Assembly: GCA_003167495.1 (NCBI GenBank)
Contig: PMSX01000228.1
Location: 1-64,000, forward strand
Source of the DNA: Bryobacterales bacterium
GTDB taxonomy: Bacteria > Acidobacteriota > Terriglobia > Bryobacterales > Bryobacteraceae
Direction: 5' to 3'
Length of the DNA stretch: 64,000 bases
The position numbers and the translations under genes were made by a program. The notes under the pieces were generated by a model. It made no database searches, was not told the DNA's origin, and saw nothing but the letters and a program-made list of their open reading frames with translations. Positions 29,709 to 39,226 of the stretch are shown here, piece after piece (within the stretch, counting starts at the first letter, position 1; each line of letters opens with the position of its first letter).

Positions 29709-30425
29709 ATGCTAATCGATTGCATTGAAAACTTTGGAGCTGCCGAAACCATTTCGCGTTCCGACATGGCTCATAGATCCCCTGTGTTCGTATCGATCGG
29801 AGAAGCTATCGAAGAACTGCAGGCCGGGCGCATGATTGTGGTCGTCGACGATCAAGATCGCGAGAACGAAGGCGATCTTACAATGGCCGCTGAGATGATC
29901 ACACCGGAAGCCATCAATTTTATGGCGACGCATGCACGTGGCCTGATCTGCTTGGCCATTACGGGCGAGAGGGCGGACGAATTGGAACTGAGCCCCATGA
30001 CACCGATCAATACATCACCGGGCGGTACCGCTTTCACGGTGTCCATCGATGCGAAGGGATGTGGCGTCACTACAGGTATCTCGGCCTATGATCGCGCGCA
30101 AACTATCTTGGCCGCGATCGATTCAGCTTCGCGTCCTGAGGACCTGGGGAGGCCGGGACATATTTTCCCGCTCAGAGCACGTCCGGGCGGGGTGTTGGAG
30201 CGCCGAGGACAGACGGAGGCCGCCGTTGACCTGGCACGTCTCGCCGGATTGAATCCGTCAGGCGTCATCTGCGAAATCATGAACGAGGATGGCAGCATGG
30301 CCCGCTTGCCCGAGCTCCTTCGCTTCTGCATCAAGCACAATCTGAAAATGATTACGGTCGAAGACCTGGCCCTGTATAGACTTGAACGCGAGGCGATCGA
30401 GCTTTGGACTGGGCTGGAATGGTGA
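29709..30425 (+). CDS. ribB: 3,4-dihydroxy-2-butanone-4-phosphate synthase (stand-alone)
   Basis: '[21 protein letters not shown]', '[25 protein letters not shown]', '[27 protein letters not shown]'. Confidence 0.95.
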   Translation: MLIDCIENFGAAETISRSDMAHRSPVFVSIGEAIEELQAGRMIVVVDDQDRENEGDLTMAAEMITPEAINFMATHARGLICLAITGERADELELSPMTPINTSPGGTAFTVSIDAKGCGVTTGISAYDRAQTILAAIDSASRPEDLGRPGHIFPLRARPGGVLERRGQTEAAVDLARLAGLNPSGVICEIMNEDGSMARLPELLRFCIKHNLKMITVEDLALYRLEREAIELWTGLEW

Positions 30426-30429
30426 CCGG

Positions 30430-31935
30430 ATGATCTATGTCCATTCCATGGAGCGAGCACTCCGGTATCACCCAGAGCAGCCCGCGTGGTGTCTGGGCCA
30501 GAGCGGGATGAATTTTCGCGAGCTTCACGGGCAAGTGAGGCGCTTGGCTGCTACCCTCACGCACCTCGGCTTTGAACCAGGCGACCGGCTCGCGCTCCTA
30601 CTCCCGAACGGACTCGACTACATCAAGTTTGTCTACGCATGCAGCTGGCTTGGTGTTATTGTCGTGCCGATTAACATACGTCTCTCCGCTGCAGAGATCA
30701 ATCGTGTGTTGGAAAATGCCTCCCCCCGAGGATTGGTACGGCATTCCTCCTTGCCGGCACCCACTGCGCGAGTTCCCTGGGAGCTGGTCGTGGACCAACA
30801 GACTCTGAACCAACCGACTGTGAACCAGGGTGAGTATACTTGCCCGGAGCCGTGTTACAAACCCGAAGCCATTCTTGCGTTGATATATACAAGCGGAACG
30901 ACTGGTCAGCCAAAGGGCGTGATGGTGACGCACGCGAACATTTTGGCCAACGTCCATCATTTCAACTACTGGATGCGCTATCGCGAGGGTGGCGTATTCT
31001 TACACGCGGCTCCTATGTTCCATATCGCCGATTTCCCCGCGATGTTCGCGGCGCCGGCCTTCGGAGCATGCCAAACGGTGCTGCCGACTTTTAGCCCGGC
31101 AGGTTTCTGTGAGACCGTTTCGACGGAGCGAGTCAATTATAGTGTTTTGGTTCCGACCATGATCAACCTGCTCACTCAATTGCCAGAGATTAAGAAATTT
31201 GATTTGAGCAGTCTCGGTGTCCTCGCTTATGGCGGATCGCCCATGGCACCTGAGTTAGTTCCTAAGAGCCGAGAAATTCTTCCGAACGCAGAGCTCGTTC
31301 AGGTCTACGGACTGAGCGAAACGGGATTGCTTACCGGTCTTCAAGACAAGGACCACGCCGGCGCAAGACTGTTATCGTGCGGGCGTCCATGCCCTGGTGT
31401 CGATCTACGGGTGACCGATGATTCCGGCAAGCAAGTCGGTTCCGGTGAACACGGTGAATTGGTTGTCCGCGGCGCAAACATCACCGCCGGATATTGGAAC
31501 AACCGCGAAGAGACCGCGGCTGCGTTCCGAAACGGTTTCTTTCGCACTGGAGACATTGGCTACCAGGATGCGGATGGCTACTTCTATATTCTGGACCGTT
31601 TGAAGGACATGATCGTAACGGGCGGGGAAAATGTCTATAGCGGCGAGGTCGAGGCGGTCATTGTCACACATCCTGTGGTGCGCGAGGCCGCGGCCTTTGG
31701 AATACCTGATCCCAAGTGGGGAGAGCTTGTAGCCGCGTGCGTAGTCGTCAAACCGGGCATGAATATGACTGCGGACGAGCTGATGGGTCACTGTCGCAAA
31801 AGCCTGGCGAGCTATAAGATCCCCCGTCGGGTGGAGTTCTTAGAGACTGATTTGCCGAAAAGCGGTTCTGGCAAAGTGTTAAAGCGGCTTCTACGCGAGC
31901 GTTTCTGGGCCGGCAAAGAACGCGCCGTTAGCTAA
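30430..31935 (+). CDS. AMP-binding acyl-CoA ligase
   Basis: 'LIYTSGTTGQPKGVMVTH', 'QVYGLSETGLLTGL', 'YFYILDRLKDMIVTGGENVYSGEVE'; start moved to ATG 30430 because the upstream part overlaps ribB. Confidence 0.94.
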   Translation: MIYVHSMERALRYHPEQPAWCLGQSGMNFRELHGQVRRLAATLTHLGFEPGDRLALLLPNGLDYIKFVYACSWLGVIVVPINIRLSAAEINRVLENASPRGLVRHSSLPAPTARVPWELVVDQQTLNQPTVNQGEYTCPEPCYKPEAILALIYTSGTTGQPKGVMVTHANILANVHHFNYWMRYREGGVFLHAAPMFHIADFPAMFAAPAFGACQTVLPTFSPAGFCETVSTERVNYSVLVPTMINLLTQLPEIKKFDLSSLGVLAYGGSPMAPELVPKSREILPNAELVQVYGLSETGLLTGLQDKDHAGARLLSCGRPCPGVDLRVTDDSGKQVGSGEHGELVVRGANITAGYWNNREETAAAFRNGFFRTGDIGYQDADGYFYILDRLKDMIVTGGENVYSGEVEAVIVTHPVVREAAAFGIPDPKWGELVAACVVVKPGMNMTADELMGHCRKSLASYKIPRRVEFLETDLPKSGSGKVLKRLLRERFWAGKERAVS

Positions 31936-32232
31936 CGGTTTCCAAAGTACCCGCATTTGCGGTTATGGCGGACTAGTTCGGCCATCGCGATCAGAGGACG
32001 TGGAACAACTGATTCGGTGATCTGTAACTACGACTTGGGTACACGACATAGAAGTGGAGCCTCGTCGCGAACCTGTCGTTACCGCTCTTTTACAATCGCG
32101 GCTCAGAGGCGTATTTACTACGCAAGGGATTTGATCGTTTGGCCCATGCTCCACAGCATTTGAGTCCTTCGTACCAAACAATATCGCCCAGCAGTGGCTC
32201 TTTGTTGTCGAGGAGAGTGGAAAGGAACCGGT

Positions 32233-33621
32233 ATGCCATATCAAAGCGTGAACCCATCGAACGGAGAGCTGCTGCGCACCTTCGACGAACACAGCGATCA
32301 ACAAATGGAAGAAATGCTCGTAACCGCCGAGCAGACATTTCGTGAGGTTTGGTCCACGAAGCCTATCCGTGAAAGGGCAAAGGTAGTCGGCAAGGCCGCT
32401 TCGCTGATGCTCGATCAGAAGGAGAAGTTTGCGAGACTCGCGACGCTCGAGATGGGGAAGCGAATTGCCGAGAGCCGAGGAGAGGTGGACCTGAGCGCGT
32501 CGATCCTGAAGTACTACGCCGATAATGCGGAGACGTTTCTGGCGCCCCGCCCGCTCCATTCCCTCGCCGGTGACGCATACATCGAATACTCTCCCCTGGG
32601 CGTTCTGATCGGCGTGCAGCCGTGGAATTATCCCTATTATCAATTGGCGCGTTTCGCGGCGCCGCATCTGTCGTCGGGAAACGTCATGCTTGTGAAGCAT
32701 GCTCCAGGCGTGCCGCAGTGCGCGGTTGCATTCGAACAGCTCTTCTCGGAGGCAGGCGCGCCCCGTGGTGCTTATACCAACGTATTCCTATCCAACGATC
32801 AGGTCGCAAAGCTGATCGACGACCCGCGTACCAAAGGGGTGGCGTTGACGGGATCCGAGCGCGCCGGCGAATCTCTAGCATCTCGAGCCGGTAAGAATCT
32901 GAAGAAATCAACCATGGAGTTGGGCGGAAGCGATCCGTTTATCGTGCTGGAGGATTATGATCTGGAGGAAGCTGTTAAGATGGCCGTTGTCGGAAGGATC
33001 GGCAACGCGGGACAAACCTGTATAGGCGCGAAGCGGTTCATTTTCGTTGGGCCCAGACTCGAACAGTTCCTCAAGATGTTTCGCACTGCGCTGGAATCGC
33101 TCGTGATTGGCAATCCATTCGATGAAGCTACGACGCTCGGCCCCCTCTCATCTGAGGCGGCCCTCACGCTCTTGCTCAAACAAGTAAATGAGGCAGTTGC
33201 CCACGGCGCGAACGTCCTCACCGGAGGTAAACGAGTGAACCGCGAGGGCTCGTTCATGCAACCGACCATCCTAACCGATATAGCGCCGGACAATCCTGCT
33301 TACAGACAGGAGTTCTTTGGCCCTGTCGCACTCATTTTTCCGGCCAAGAACGAAGATGAAGCAATCGCTATCGCTAACGATTCCCCTTTCGGTTTGGGTG
33401 GTTCCATTTACACCAAGAATATCGACCACGGCAAGCGGGTTGCCAGCAGAATCGAGACTGGCATGGTCTTCATCAACTACCCCTCGGTCAGTACTGCGGA
33501 TCTACCCTTCGGCGGGATCAAGAGGTCCGGCTATGGCAAGGAGCTTTCCGATCTCGGAATTCAGGAATTCGTAAACAAGAAACTGATTTGCGCCTCCAAT
33601 GGGTTCTCCCTGGTGGCGTGA
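32233..33621 (+). CDS. NAD(P)-dependent aldehyde dehydrogenase, succinate-semialdehyde dehydrogenase-like
   Basis: 'GVALTGSERAGESLASRAGKNLKKSTMELGGSDPFIVLEDYDLEEAV', 'GNAGQTCIGAKRFIF'. Confidence 0.94.
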   Translation: MPYQSVNPSNGELLRTFDEHSDQQMEEMLVTAEQTFREVWSTKPIRERAKVVGKAASLMLDQKEKFARLATLEMGKRIAESRGEVDLSASILKYYADNAETFLAPRPLHSLAGDAYIEYSPLGVLIGVQPWNYPYYQLARFAAPHLSSGNVMLVKHAPGVPQCAVAFEQLFSEAGAPRGAYTNVFLSNDQVAKLIDDPRTKGVALTGSERAGESLASRAGKNLKKSTMELGGSDPFIVLEDYDLEEAVKMAVVGRIGNAGQTCIGAKRFIFVGPRLEQFLKMFRTALESLVIGNPFDEATTLGPLSSEAALTLLLKQVNEAVAHGANVLTGGKRVNREGSFMQPTILTDIAPDNPAYRQEFFGPVALIFPAKNEDEAIAIANDSPFGLGGSIYTKNIDHGKRVASRIETGMVFINYPSVSTADLPFGGIKRSGYGKELSDLGIQEFVNKKLICASNGFSLVA

Positions 33622-33651
33622 GGTGACGCCTCTTATTGTCTTGGTGACGGC

Positions 33652-34443
33652 ATGCTTACATTAACTAAATCAGCGAGCCGTAAGACTTCGCCGAAAGACA
33701 TGAAAATCGGTCTGTTCGTGCCGTGCTACATCGACTTGGTCTATCCGAAGGTTGGGATCGCGACGTTAGAGCTATTAGAAAAGTTCGGGCTAAATGTGCG
33801 CTACCCGCTCACTCAAACTTGCTGCGGACAACCGATGTCCAACAGCGGCGACCAGGCCAATGCGGAGGCCGCGGAACGCCTTTTCGTGGAGAACTTTAAG
33901 CACTATGACTGTATCATTGGCCCGGCCGGAAGCTGCGTCAAACAGGTTCGTTGCCACTTCGACACGATGGACCAGACCGATGACGTGATGCACGTTCGCG
34001 AGCACACCTACGAATTGGTTGAATTCTTGTACGACATTCTCAAGGTTGAATCCTTTCCCTGGGCGGCGTTCCCACACTCAGTTGCGATTCACAATAGCTG
34101 CAGCTCGGTGCGAGGTCTGGGACTGGCCAGGCCGTCGGAGATCATGCGTCCACCGTTCAACAAGACCGAGGCGCTGCTCTCGAAGGTCAAGGGACTGGTG
34201 CTGGTGCCTCTGGACAGGCCCGATGAGTGTTGTGGATTTGGTGGCACGTTTTGCGTGACGGATGAGACCGTGTCCGCCCGGATGGGATTCGACAAGATTC
34301 AGGACCAGCTCCGCCACGGGGCCGAATACGTGGTTTCGCCGGACATGTCCTGCCTGATGCACCAGCAGGGCATCGCACGGCGGGCAGAGATCGGTCTCAA
34401 GTACCTCCACGTCGCTCAGGTTCTGAATGGCGGGCCATATTGA
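33652..34443 (+). CDS. lutA: LutA-type (Fe-S)-binding protein
   Basis: CCG-domain motifs CCGQPMSNSGD and CCGFGGTFCVTD; followed by lutB and lutC. Confidence 0.9.
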   Translation: MLTLTKSASRKTSPKDMKIGLFVPCYIDLVYPKVGIATLELLEKFGLNVRYPLTQTCCGQPMSNSGDQANAEAAERLFVENFKHYDCIIGPAGSCVKQVRCHFDTMDQTDDVMHVREHTYELVEFLYDILKVESFPWAAFPHSVAIHNSCSSVRGLGLARPSEIMRPPFNKTEALLSKVKGLVLVPLDRPDECCGFGGTFCVTDETVSARMGFDKIQDQLRHGAEYVVSPDMSCLMHQQGIARRAEIGLKYLHVAQVLNGGPY

Positions 34444-34459
34444 GCAGGAGCTTATTGCA

Positions 34460-35863
34460 ATGAGCATTCAACAACCAGTGGATCCGGCGGCAAACGCATC
34501 TCTCTTCATTCTTCAAGACAACATCCACGAGCCGATGCATGATCGCTTCCTGTGGACAATCAGGATGCGCCGCGACCATCAGGCGACGGTCATCCCGGAA
34601 TGGGAAGAACTTCGTGAGCTCGCCTCCGCGATCAAGGAACATACGCTCACTCACCTCGATCAATATCTGGAGGAGTTCGAACGCAACGCAACCAGACGCG
34701 GCGCTCAGGTTCATTGGGCACGAGATGCGGCCGAACACAACGAAATCGTACACTCCATTCTCCTGGAACACGGTGTCCAGGGTCTGATCAAGAGCAAATC
34801 GATGCTTCAGGAAGAGTGCGCCATGACGCCCTACCTGGAGAATCGGGGAATCTCCGTGGTGGAATCTGACTTAGGTGAAAGAATTCAGCAGTTGGACGGT
34901 CAGCCGCCGAGCCACATCATAGCTCCCGCCATTCATAAAACTCGTCAAGATGTGGCTCGAGTCTTCGCCCGAACCATTGGTACGGATCCTAATAATGATG
35001 ATCCACATTTCCTGACTGAAGCCATGCGAAATAACGCTCGGCCTCGGTTTCTCGCCGCGGGAGCCGGTATGACGGGCGCGAACTTCGCGATCGCCGAAAC
35101 AGGAACGTTCGTGGTGTGCACCAATGAAGGGAATGCTGATATTGGCGCTGCCGTGCCCCCACTACACATTGCGAGCATCGGGATTGAAAAGATGATTCCG
35201 CGAGTGGAAGACATGGGCGTATTCCTGCGCCTGCTGACCCGAAGTGCGCTCGGTGAGCCTTTGACGCAATATTCCTCTCACTTCACTGGACCGAGAAAAG
35301 GAGGCGAGCTTCACATTGTTCTGGTGGACAACGGGAGGAGCCACCGGCTTGGCATGACTGAATTCTGGCATTCGTTGAAATGCATTCGTTGTGGAGCTTG
35401 CATGGATACTTGTCCCGTTTACCGCCGCAGTGGGGGGTTGGCGTACGGCGCGACTTATTCCGGTCCGATCGGTGTGATTCTCGACCCCACAATCGACGAA
35501 TTCAGGTACAACGAACTGCCCTTCCACTCTACCTTGTGTGGATCATGCTCGGAAGTATGCCCGGTGAAAATCGACATCAGCGACCAAATACTGAAATGGC
35601 GAAGAGTAATGGCCGAGAAGGGTTATCTTCCGTTGGCCAAGCGTCTTTCCTTCGCGGTTGCCGGGCATGTATTCGCTCATCCGGAAGAGTTTCACGCCGT
35701 AGAAAAGGCAGCAGGGCCGGCGCTGGACCACACGCCACATTTCCTCCTGTACAACCGGTCTCTCAATCCATGGGGGCGGGATCGGGAACTGCCGGCGCTC
35801 GCCAAACAGACGTTCCGCGAATGGTATCTCGCCAACAGGACTCAAGCTAATGTCGAACAATAG
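34460..35863 (+). CDS. lutB: LutB-type iron-sulfur protein
   Basis: 'ETGTFVVCTNEGNADIGAAVPPLHIA', CIRCGACMDTCPVYR, CGSCSEVCPVKI; start at ATG after AGGAGC. Confidence 0.93.
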   Translation: MSIQQPVDPAANASLFILQDNIHEPMHDRFLWTIRMRRDHQATVIPEWEELRELASAIKEHTLTHLDQYLEEFERNATRRGAQVHWARDAAEHNEIVHSILLEHGVQGLIKSKSMLQEECAMTPYLENRGISVVESDLGERIQQLDGQPPSHIIAPAIHKTRQDVARVFARTIGTDPNNDDPHFLTEAMRNNARPRFLAAGAGMTGANFAIAETGTFVVCTNEGNADIGAAVPPLHIASIGIEKMIPRVEDMGVFLRLLTRSALGEPLTQYSSHFTGPRKGGELHIVLVDNGRSHRLGMTEFWHSLKCIRCGACMDTCPVYRRSGGLAYGATYSGPIGVILDPTIDEFRYNELPFHSTLCGSCSEVCPVKIDISDQILKWRRVMAEKGYLPLAKRLSFAVAGHVFAHPEEFHAVEKAAGPALDHTPHFLLYNRSLNPWGRDRELPALAKQTFREWYLANRTQANVEQ

Positions 35864-36452
35864 CCGAGAGCAGATTCTTTTCGCGATCCGCGCCAACGTT
35901 CCGCGAGAGCCAGTCGAGCGCCCACAGATTCCCGTCTTCAGGCGGGCAGACGCGCACCTCAAGTCCACTTTTGAAAAACACCTTCAAGAAGCCGGCGGCG
36001 CCGCACACGATATCGAGAACCTAACCGAGGCGCAATCGAGATTGGCCTCGCTCCATCCTACGGCACAGGTGGTGTGCTCCGCTGTTCCTGAGATCCCGGG
36101 TACACGGCGCGCAGAGACGATTCGCGATCCACACCAACTCGCGGACGTAGATGTCGGGGTGGTTCGGGCGCGGTTCGGCGTTGCTGAGAGTGGGGCTGTC
36201 TGGCTTACCGAGGAGGACTTGATCGTGAACGGTCTGGGGTTCCTTTCCCAACATCTCGTGGTCTTGCTCGATCCCAACGAAATCGTCGCTGACATGCACG
36301 AGGCTTACGCATGCGTGCGTCTCGACTTGACAGCCTACGGGTGCTTCATGATGGGACCTTCAGCGACGGGCGACGTGGAGGGCACTCTGGTTCACGGTGC
36401 GCAGGGAGCTCGCTCCTTGAATTTGTTTTTTCTATCAATGAGTGCGTTATGA
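35850..36452 (+). CDS. lutC: LutC-type protein
   Basis: 'VRARFGVAESGAVWLTEEDL...LSQHLVVLLDP...GPSATGDVEGTLVHGAQGARSLNLFF'. Confidence 0.88.
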   Translation: MSNNSREQILFAIRANVPREPVERPQIPVFRRADAHLKSTFEKHLQEAGGAAHDIENLTEAQSRLASLHPTAQVVCSAVPEIPGTRRAETIRDPHQLADVDVGVVRARFGVAESGAVWLTEEDLIVNGLGFLSQHLVVLLDPNEIVADMHEAYACVRLDLTAYGCFMMGPSATGDVEGTLVHGAQGARSLNLFFLSMSAL

Positions 36453-36581
36453 ATTTAGGCGTCGACGCGATTAGTAAACCCTGCGCGGTCACAGACGATC
36501 AATACACACGAACGGCGCGGAGACGTCCGTAGTCGGGAAATTCCAGAGTAAAGCCTCGTACGCCCTGTTTCGAGGTGTAAT

Positions 36582-38321
36582 CTACCTATTACCTCTCGCC
36601 GACAGCCTGGAACTCGCCGTCAAGTCGCGCTCTTCAACTTTAAATCTGTGTTTGTTGATATTCAAGCTCTTGATTTTTGATTCCAGCGTAGAGCGCGGGA
36701 TGCCAAGTTTGACTGCCGCGCCAGAGGGCCCAAAAATGCGCCCGCAGCTCTCTTCCAGTGCCGCTTCGATCATTTCCTTTTCCCTATTGGCGAGGGTCTG
36801 TGTGAGGGCAGAAGGCGCTTCCGGCCCTCTGGCTGCTTCGCACTGGATCCAGCTCTCGTCCACTGAAAACGTTTCTCGATCACACAGAATCACCGCTCTC
36901 TCGACAACGTTCTGCAGTTCTCGGATATTGCCTGGCCAATCGTAACTCTGAAATGACGCTATCGTCTTCTTTTCGACATTCACAATCTTTTTGCCGGCTG
37001 CAGCCGCGTAGCGGTTAATGAAGTACTTGGTCAGTAACGGTATATCGCCGGCGCGCTCGCGTAATGAGGGCACGCGAACCGGGAAGACATTCAGTCTATA
37101 AAACAAGTCGAGCCGGAATGTGCCGGCATCGACAGCGGCTTTCAAGTCCTGATTAGTGGCCGCGACAACTCGCACGTCCACCGATACCGGATGGGCGCCG
37201 CCGATGCGTTCAAACTCGCGCTCCTGCAGGACGCGCAGCAGCGCGATCTGCGTCTCAGCTGGAATGTCACCAACCTCGTCAAGGAAGATCGTGCCGCCAT
37301 TCGCCAGCTCAAAGCGGCCCAGACGCCGCTCACTGGCGCCAGTGAACGCTCCTTTCTCATGGCCGAAAAGCTCCGACGCGATTAGCGATGGTGGAATGGC
37401 CGCGCAATTGACGCGCACAAATGGGCAGTTCGCGCGCCGTGAACGTTTGTGTATCGCACGCGCGATCAGTTCTTTGCCTGTTCCGCTCTCGCCCGAGATC
37501 AGAACAGTGGACTCCGTCGGCGCAACCCGCGCGACATGCTCCAGAGTTCGGAGAAGTGGAGTGGACGAGCCAACAATTTCTTCGAACATCGCACCGTTGA
37601 GGATCTCTTGCTCCAGGTAAAGTCCCTCGCAGGCGAGTTTCTCCTCGAGGCAGCCGATTCGACGATGCGCGACTGCGTTTTCGACAGCAACTGCTATCTG
37701 TCTTGCGATCTGCTTCAGAAACGGGAGTTGACAATCAGCGAACGTGGCTTCGGTGAGACTGGCTAGAGTGAGAACACCAGGGGTTCGGCCAACCAATGGA
37801 AGGTGGCACAACGCTTTGAATCCTTCAGTCCACGGGAGGACATGATTATCCAATTTAGCGTCCGTAAGCCGCAGCGGCTCACCAGCTTGCACAAGCTTTG
37901 TCAGCCACGCACCCCCGTCGGCTGAGTTGGCGTGTTGCTTTTGCAGCCGTCCGCTGTTACCTGGATACTCAATGGCCCACTCGCGAAAACTGCACAGATC
38001 TTCGGGATCGAATAGCGCAATGCTTGCCGCGTCGCACTGAATTACACGCCGGATGGTGGGCAAAAGATCTTGAAGCAAGTGAGGTATGGTGAGGCCCGAG
38101 ACTGTGATGCTCATAACGTCCAACAAAGCTTCCAAGTGCTCTCGCGAAAGCTGAATGTACGTAGCATTACTTCCTCGATCAAGCGAATGGAATTGTGACG
38201 AGTCGCTAAGAACACCTCCTCTGCTAAAGGTATGTCCGCGCCGACGGAGTGCTTTGTGCTCCGGCTTTAGAGGTCTTCCGCCGAGAATGGTTTGGAAGTC
38301 AGTCAATGCGATGTGTTTCAT
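36582..38321 (-). CDS. Sigma54-interacting transcriptional activator with GAF domain and Fis-type HTH (EBP1)
   Basis: '[20 protein letters not shown]', [16 protein letters not shown]-terminal '[21 protein letters not shown]'. Confidence 0.94.
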   Translation of the reverse strand: MKHIALTDFQTILGGRPLKPEHKALRRRGHTFSRGGVLSDSSQFHSLDRGSNATYIQLSREHLEALLDVMSITVSGLTIPHLLQDLLPTIRRVIQCDAASIALFDPEDLCSFREWAIEYPGNSGRLQKQHANSADGGAWLTKLVQAGEPLRLTDAKLDNHVLPWTEGFKALCHLPLVGRTPGVLTLASLTEATFADCQLPFLKQIARQIAVAVENAVAHRRIGCLEEKLACEGLYLEQEILNGAMFEEIVGSSTPLLRTLEHVARVAPTESTVLISGESGTGKELIARAIHKRSRRANCPFVRVNCAAIPPSLIASELFGHEKGAFTGASERRLGRFELANGGTIFLDEVGDIPAETQIALLRVLQEREFERIGGAHPVSVDVRVVAATNQDLKAAVDAGTFRLDLFYRLNVFPVRVPSLRERAGDIPLLTKYFINRYAAAAGKKIVNVEKKTIASFQSYDWPGNIRELQNVVERAVILCDRETFSVDESWIQCEAARGPEAPSALTQTLANREKEMIEAALEESCGRIFGPSGAAVKLGIPRSTLESKIKSLNINKHRFKVEERDLTASSRLSARGNR

Positions 38322-38611
38322 TTACTTCGGCTCCTTAAGGCCTGTCGTTGACTCTTCGAACTCGCGGTATGCGTTGCTTGTCTGTGATCTGAGCGTAAAC
38401 GATAAAGGCGAGTAAAGCATCACGACATAGGATAAATTTCCGCTACCATGTTTGATCTTTCTAGGAGTAACTCCAAAGAGGTAGGTATGAGCCTGTGGCT
38501 TGGTAATTTGCGTTGCCCTTGTAACGGCCGGTTCGCCAAGTTCGGGAGTTCAGTGACATCATCGCACTCAGCAAGCGCTTGCCAGCCGGATGCGGGAGTG
38601 ATCGGAGCGGA

Positions 38612-39076
38612 CTATTTAGGCGTGCGTGAAATTGATGGAATAATAATTTCTCGACGCCCGAAAAGCCTAGCATCAACCGAAAGAGCTCCGGGCCCAAGAA
38701 GAACGATCGCCACACTCACAATTCCCGAGAATAGGCGTGGCAGTGTACCGTCGAATAAGTTGCACTCAGACGACGGGAACCCCGAAAGAGCAATGCCGAT
38801 TATTCCCAACCCAACCACTGTTCCGACAACGGACGTGAGAAAGCCTAAGACAAGCATTATGCCACTTACGAGCGAGAGCGCACCGAAAACCGCCATTTTG
38901 ACCGTCAGTCCGCGAGGGCCGGCAAGATACAGCAGGCCTTGAAGCGACGTTACAAGGCCGAGCGCCAATCTCAATAGGAGCAGACCCACGGCGGCCAATC
39001 CACCCGGAAAGACGGAGGACATTCGCAGCAGCCGGTGTTTCCTTTTTTTCATTTCTTGCGCATCCCATGCGGGCAC
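38612..39076 (-). CDS. DoxX-like small membrane protein (copy 1)
   Basis: Four hydrophobic segments; C-terminus 'LGPGALSVDARLFGRREIIIPSISRTPK' paralogous to the ORF ending at 57799. Confidence 0.7.
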   Translation of the reverse strand: MPAWDAQEMKKRKHRLLRMSSVFPGGLAAVGLLLLRLALGLVTSLQGLLYLAGPRGLTVKMAVFGALSLVSGIMLVLGFLTSVVGTVVGLGIIGIALSGFPSSECNLFDGTLPRLFSGIVSVAIVLLGPGALSVDARLFGRREIIIPSISRTPK

Positions 39077-39118
39077 GCGCTTACAAGGGTAGCTGCTCGC
39101 GGAGGATCATGAAACACT

Positions 39119-39161
39119 CGAAAGCGGGATCTTTTGATCCCGCTTTCGTGTTAGTATTTTT
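39119..39161 (+). terminator. Terminator-like hairpin, perfect 13-bp stem, in the leader of the histidine kinase gene
   Basis: CGAAAGCGGGATC (39119-39131), TTTT loop, GATCCCGCTTTCG (39136-39148), T5 at 39157-39161. Confidence 0.75.
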
Positions 39162-39226
39162 CGACTTAAAACTGATGTGGCAGTTGATGCCTTTTGCGCT
39201 AGACTGGTACCCGCGCGGATTTCTTG

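Noticed and set aside
31963-32700. 245-aa minus-strand ORF upstream of and over the aldehyde dehydrogenase start
   Set aside because: Antisense to a strongly supported ALDH gene and no recognisable motifs.
37156-37620. 154-aa plus-strand ORF within the EBP1 locus
   Set aside because: Antisense to the conserved AAA+ domain; shadow ORF.
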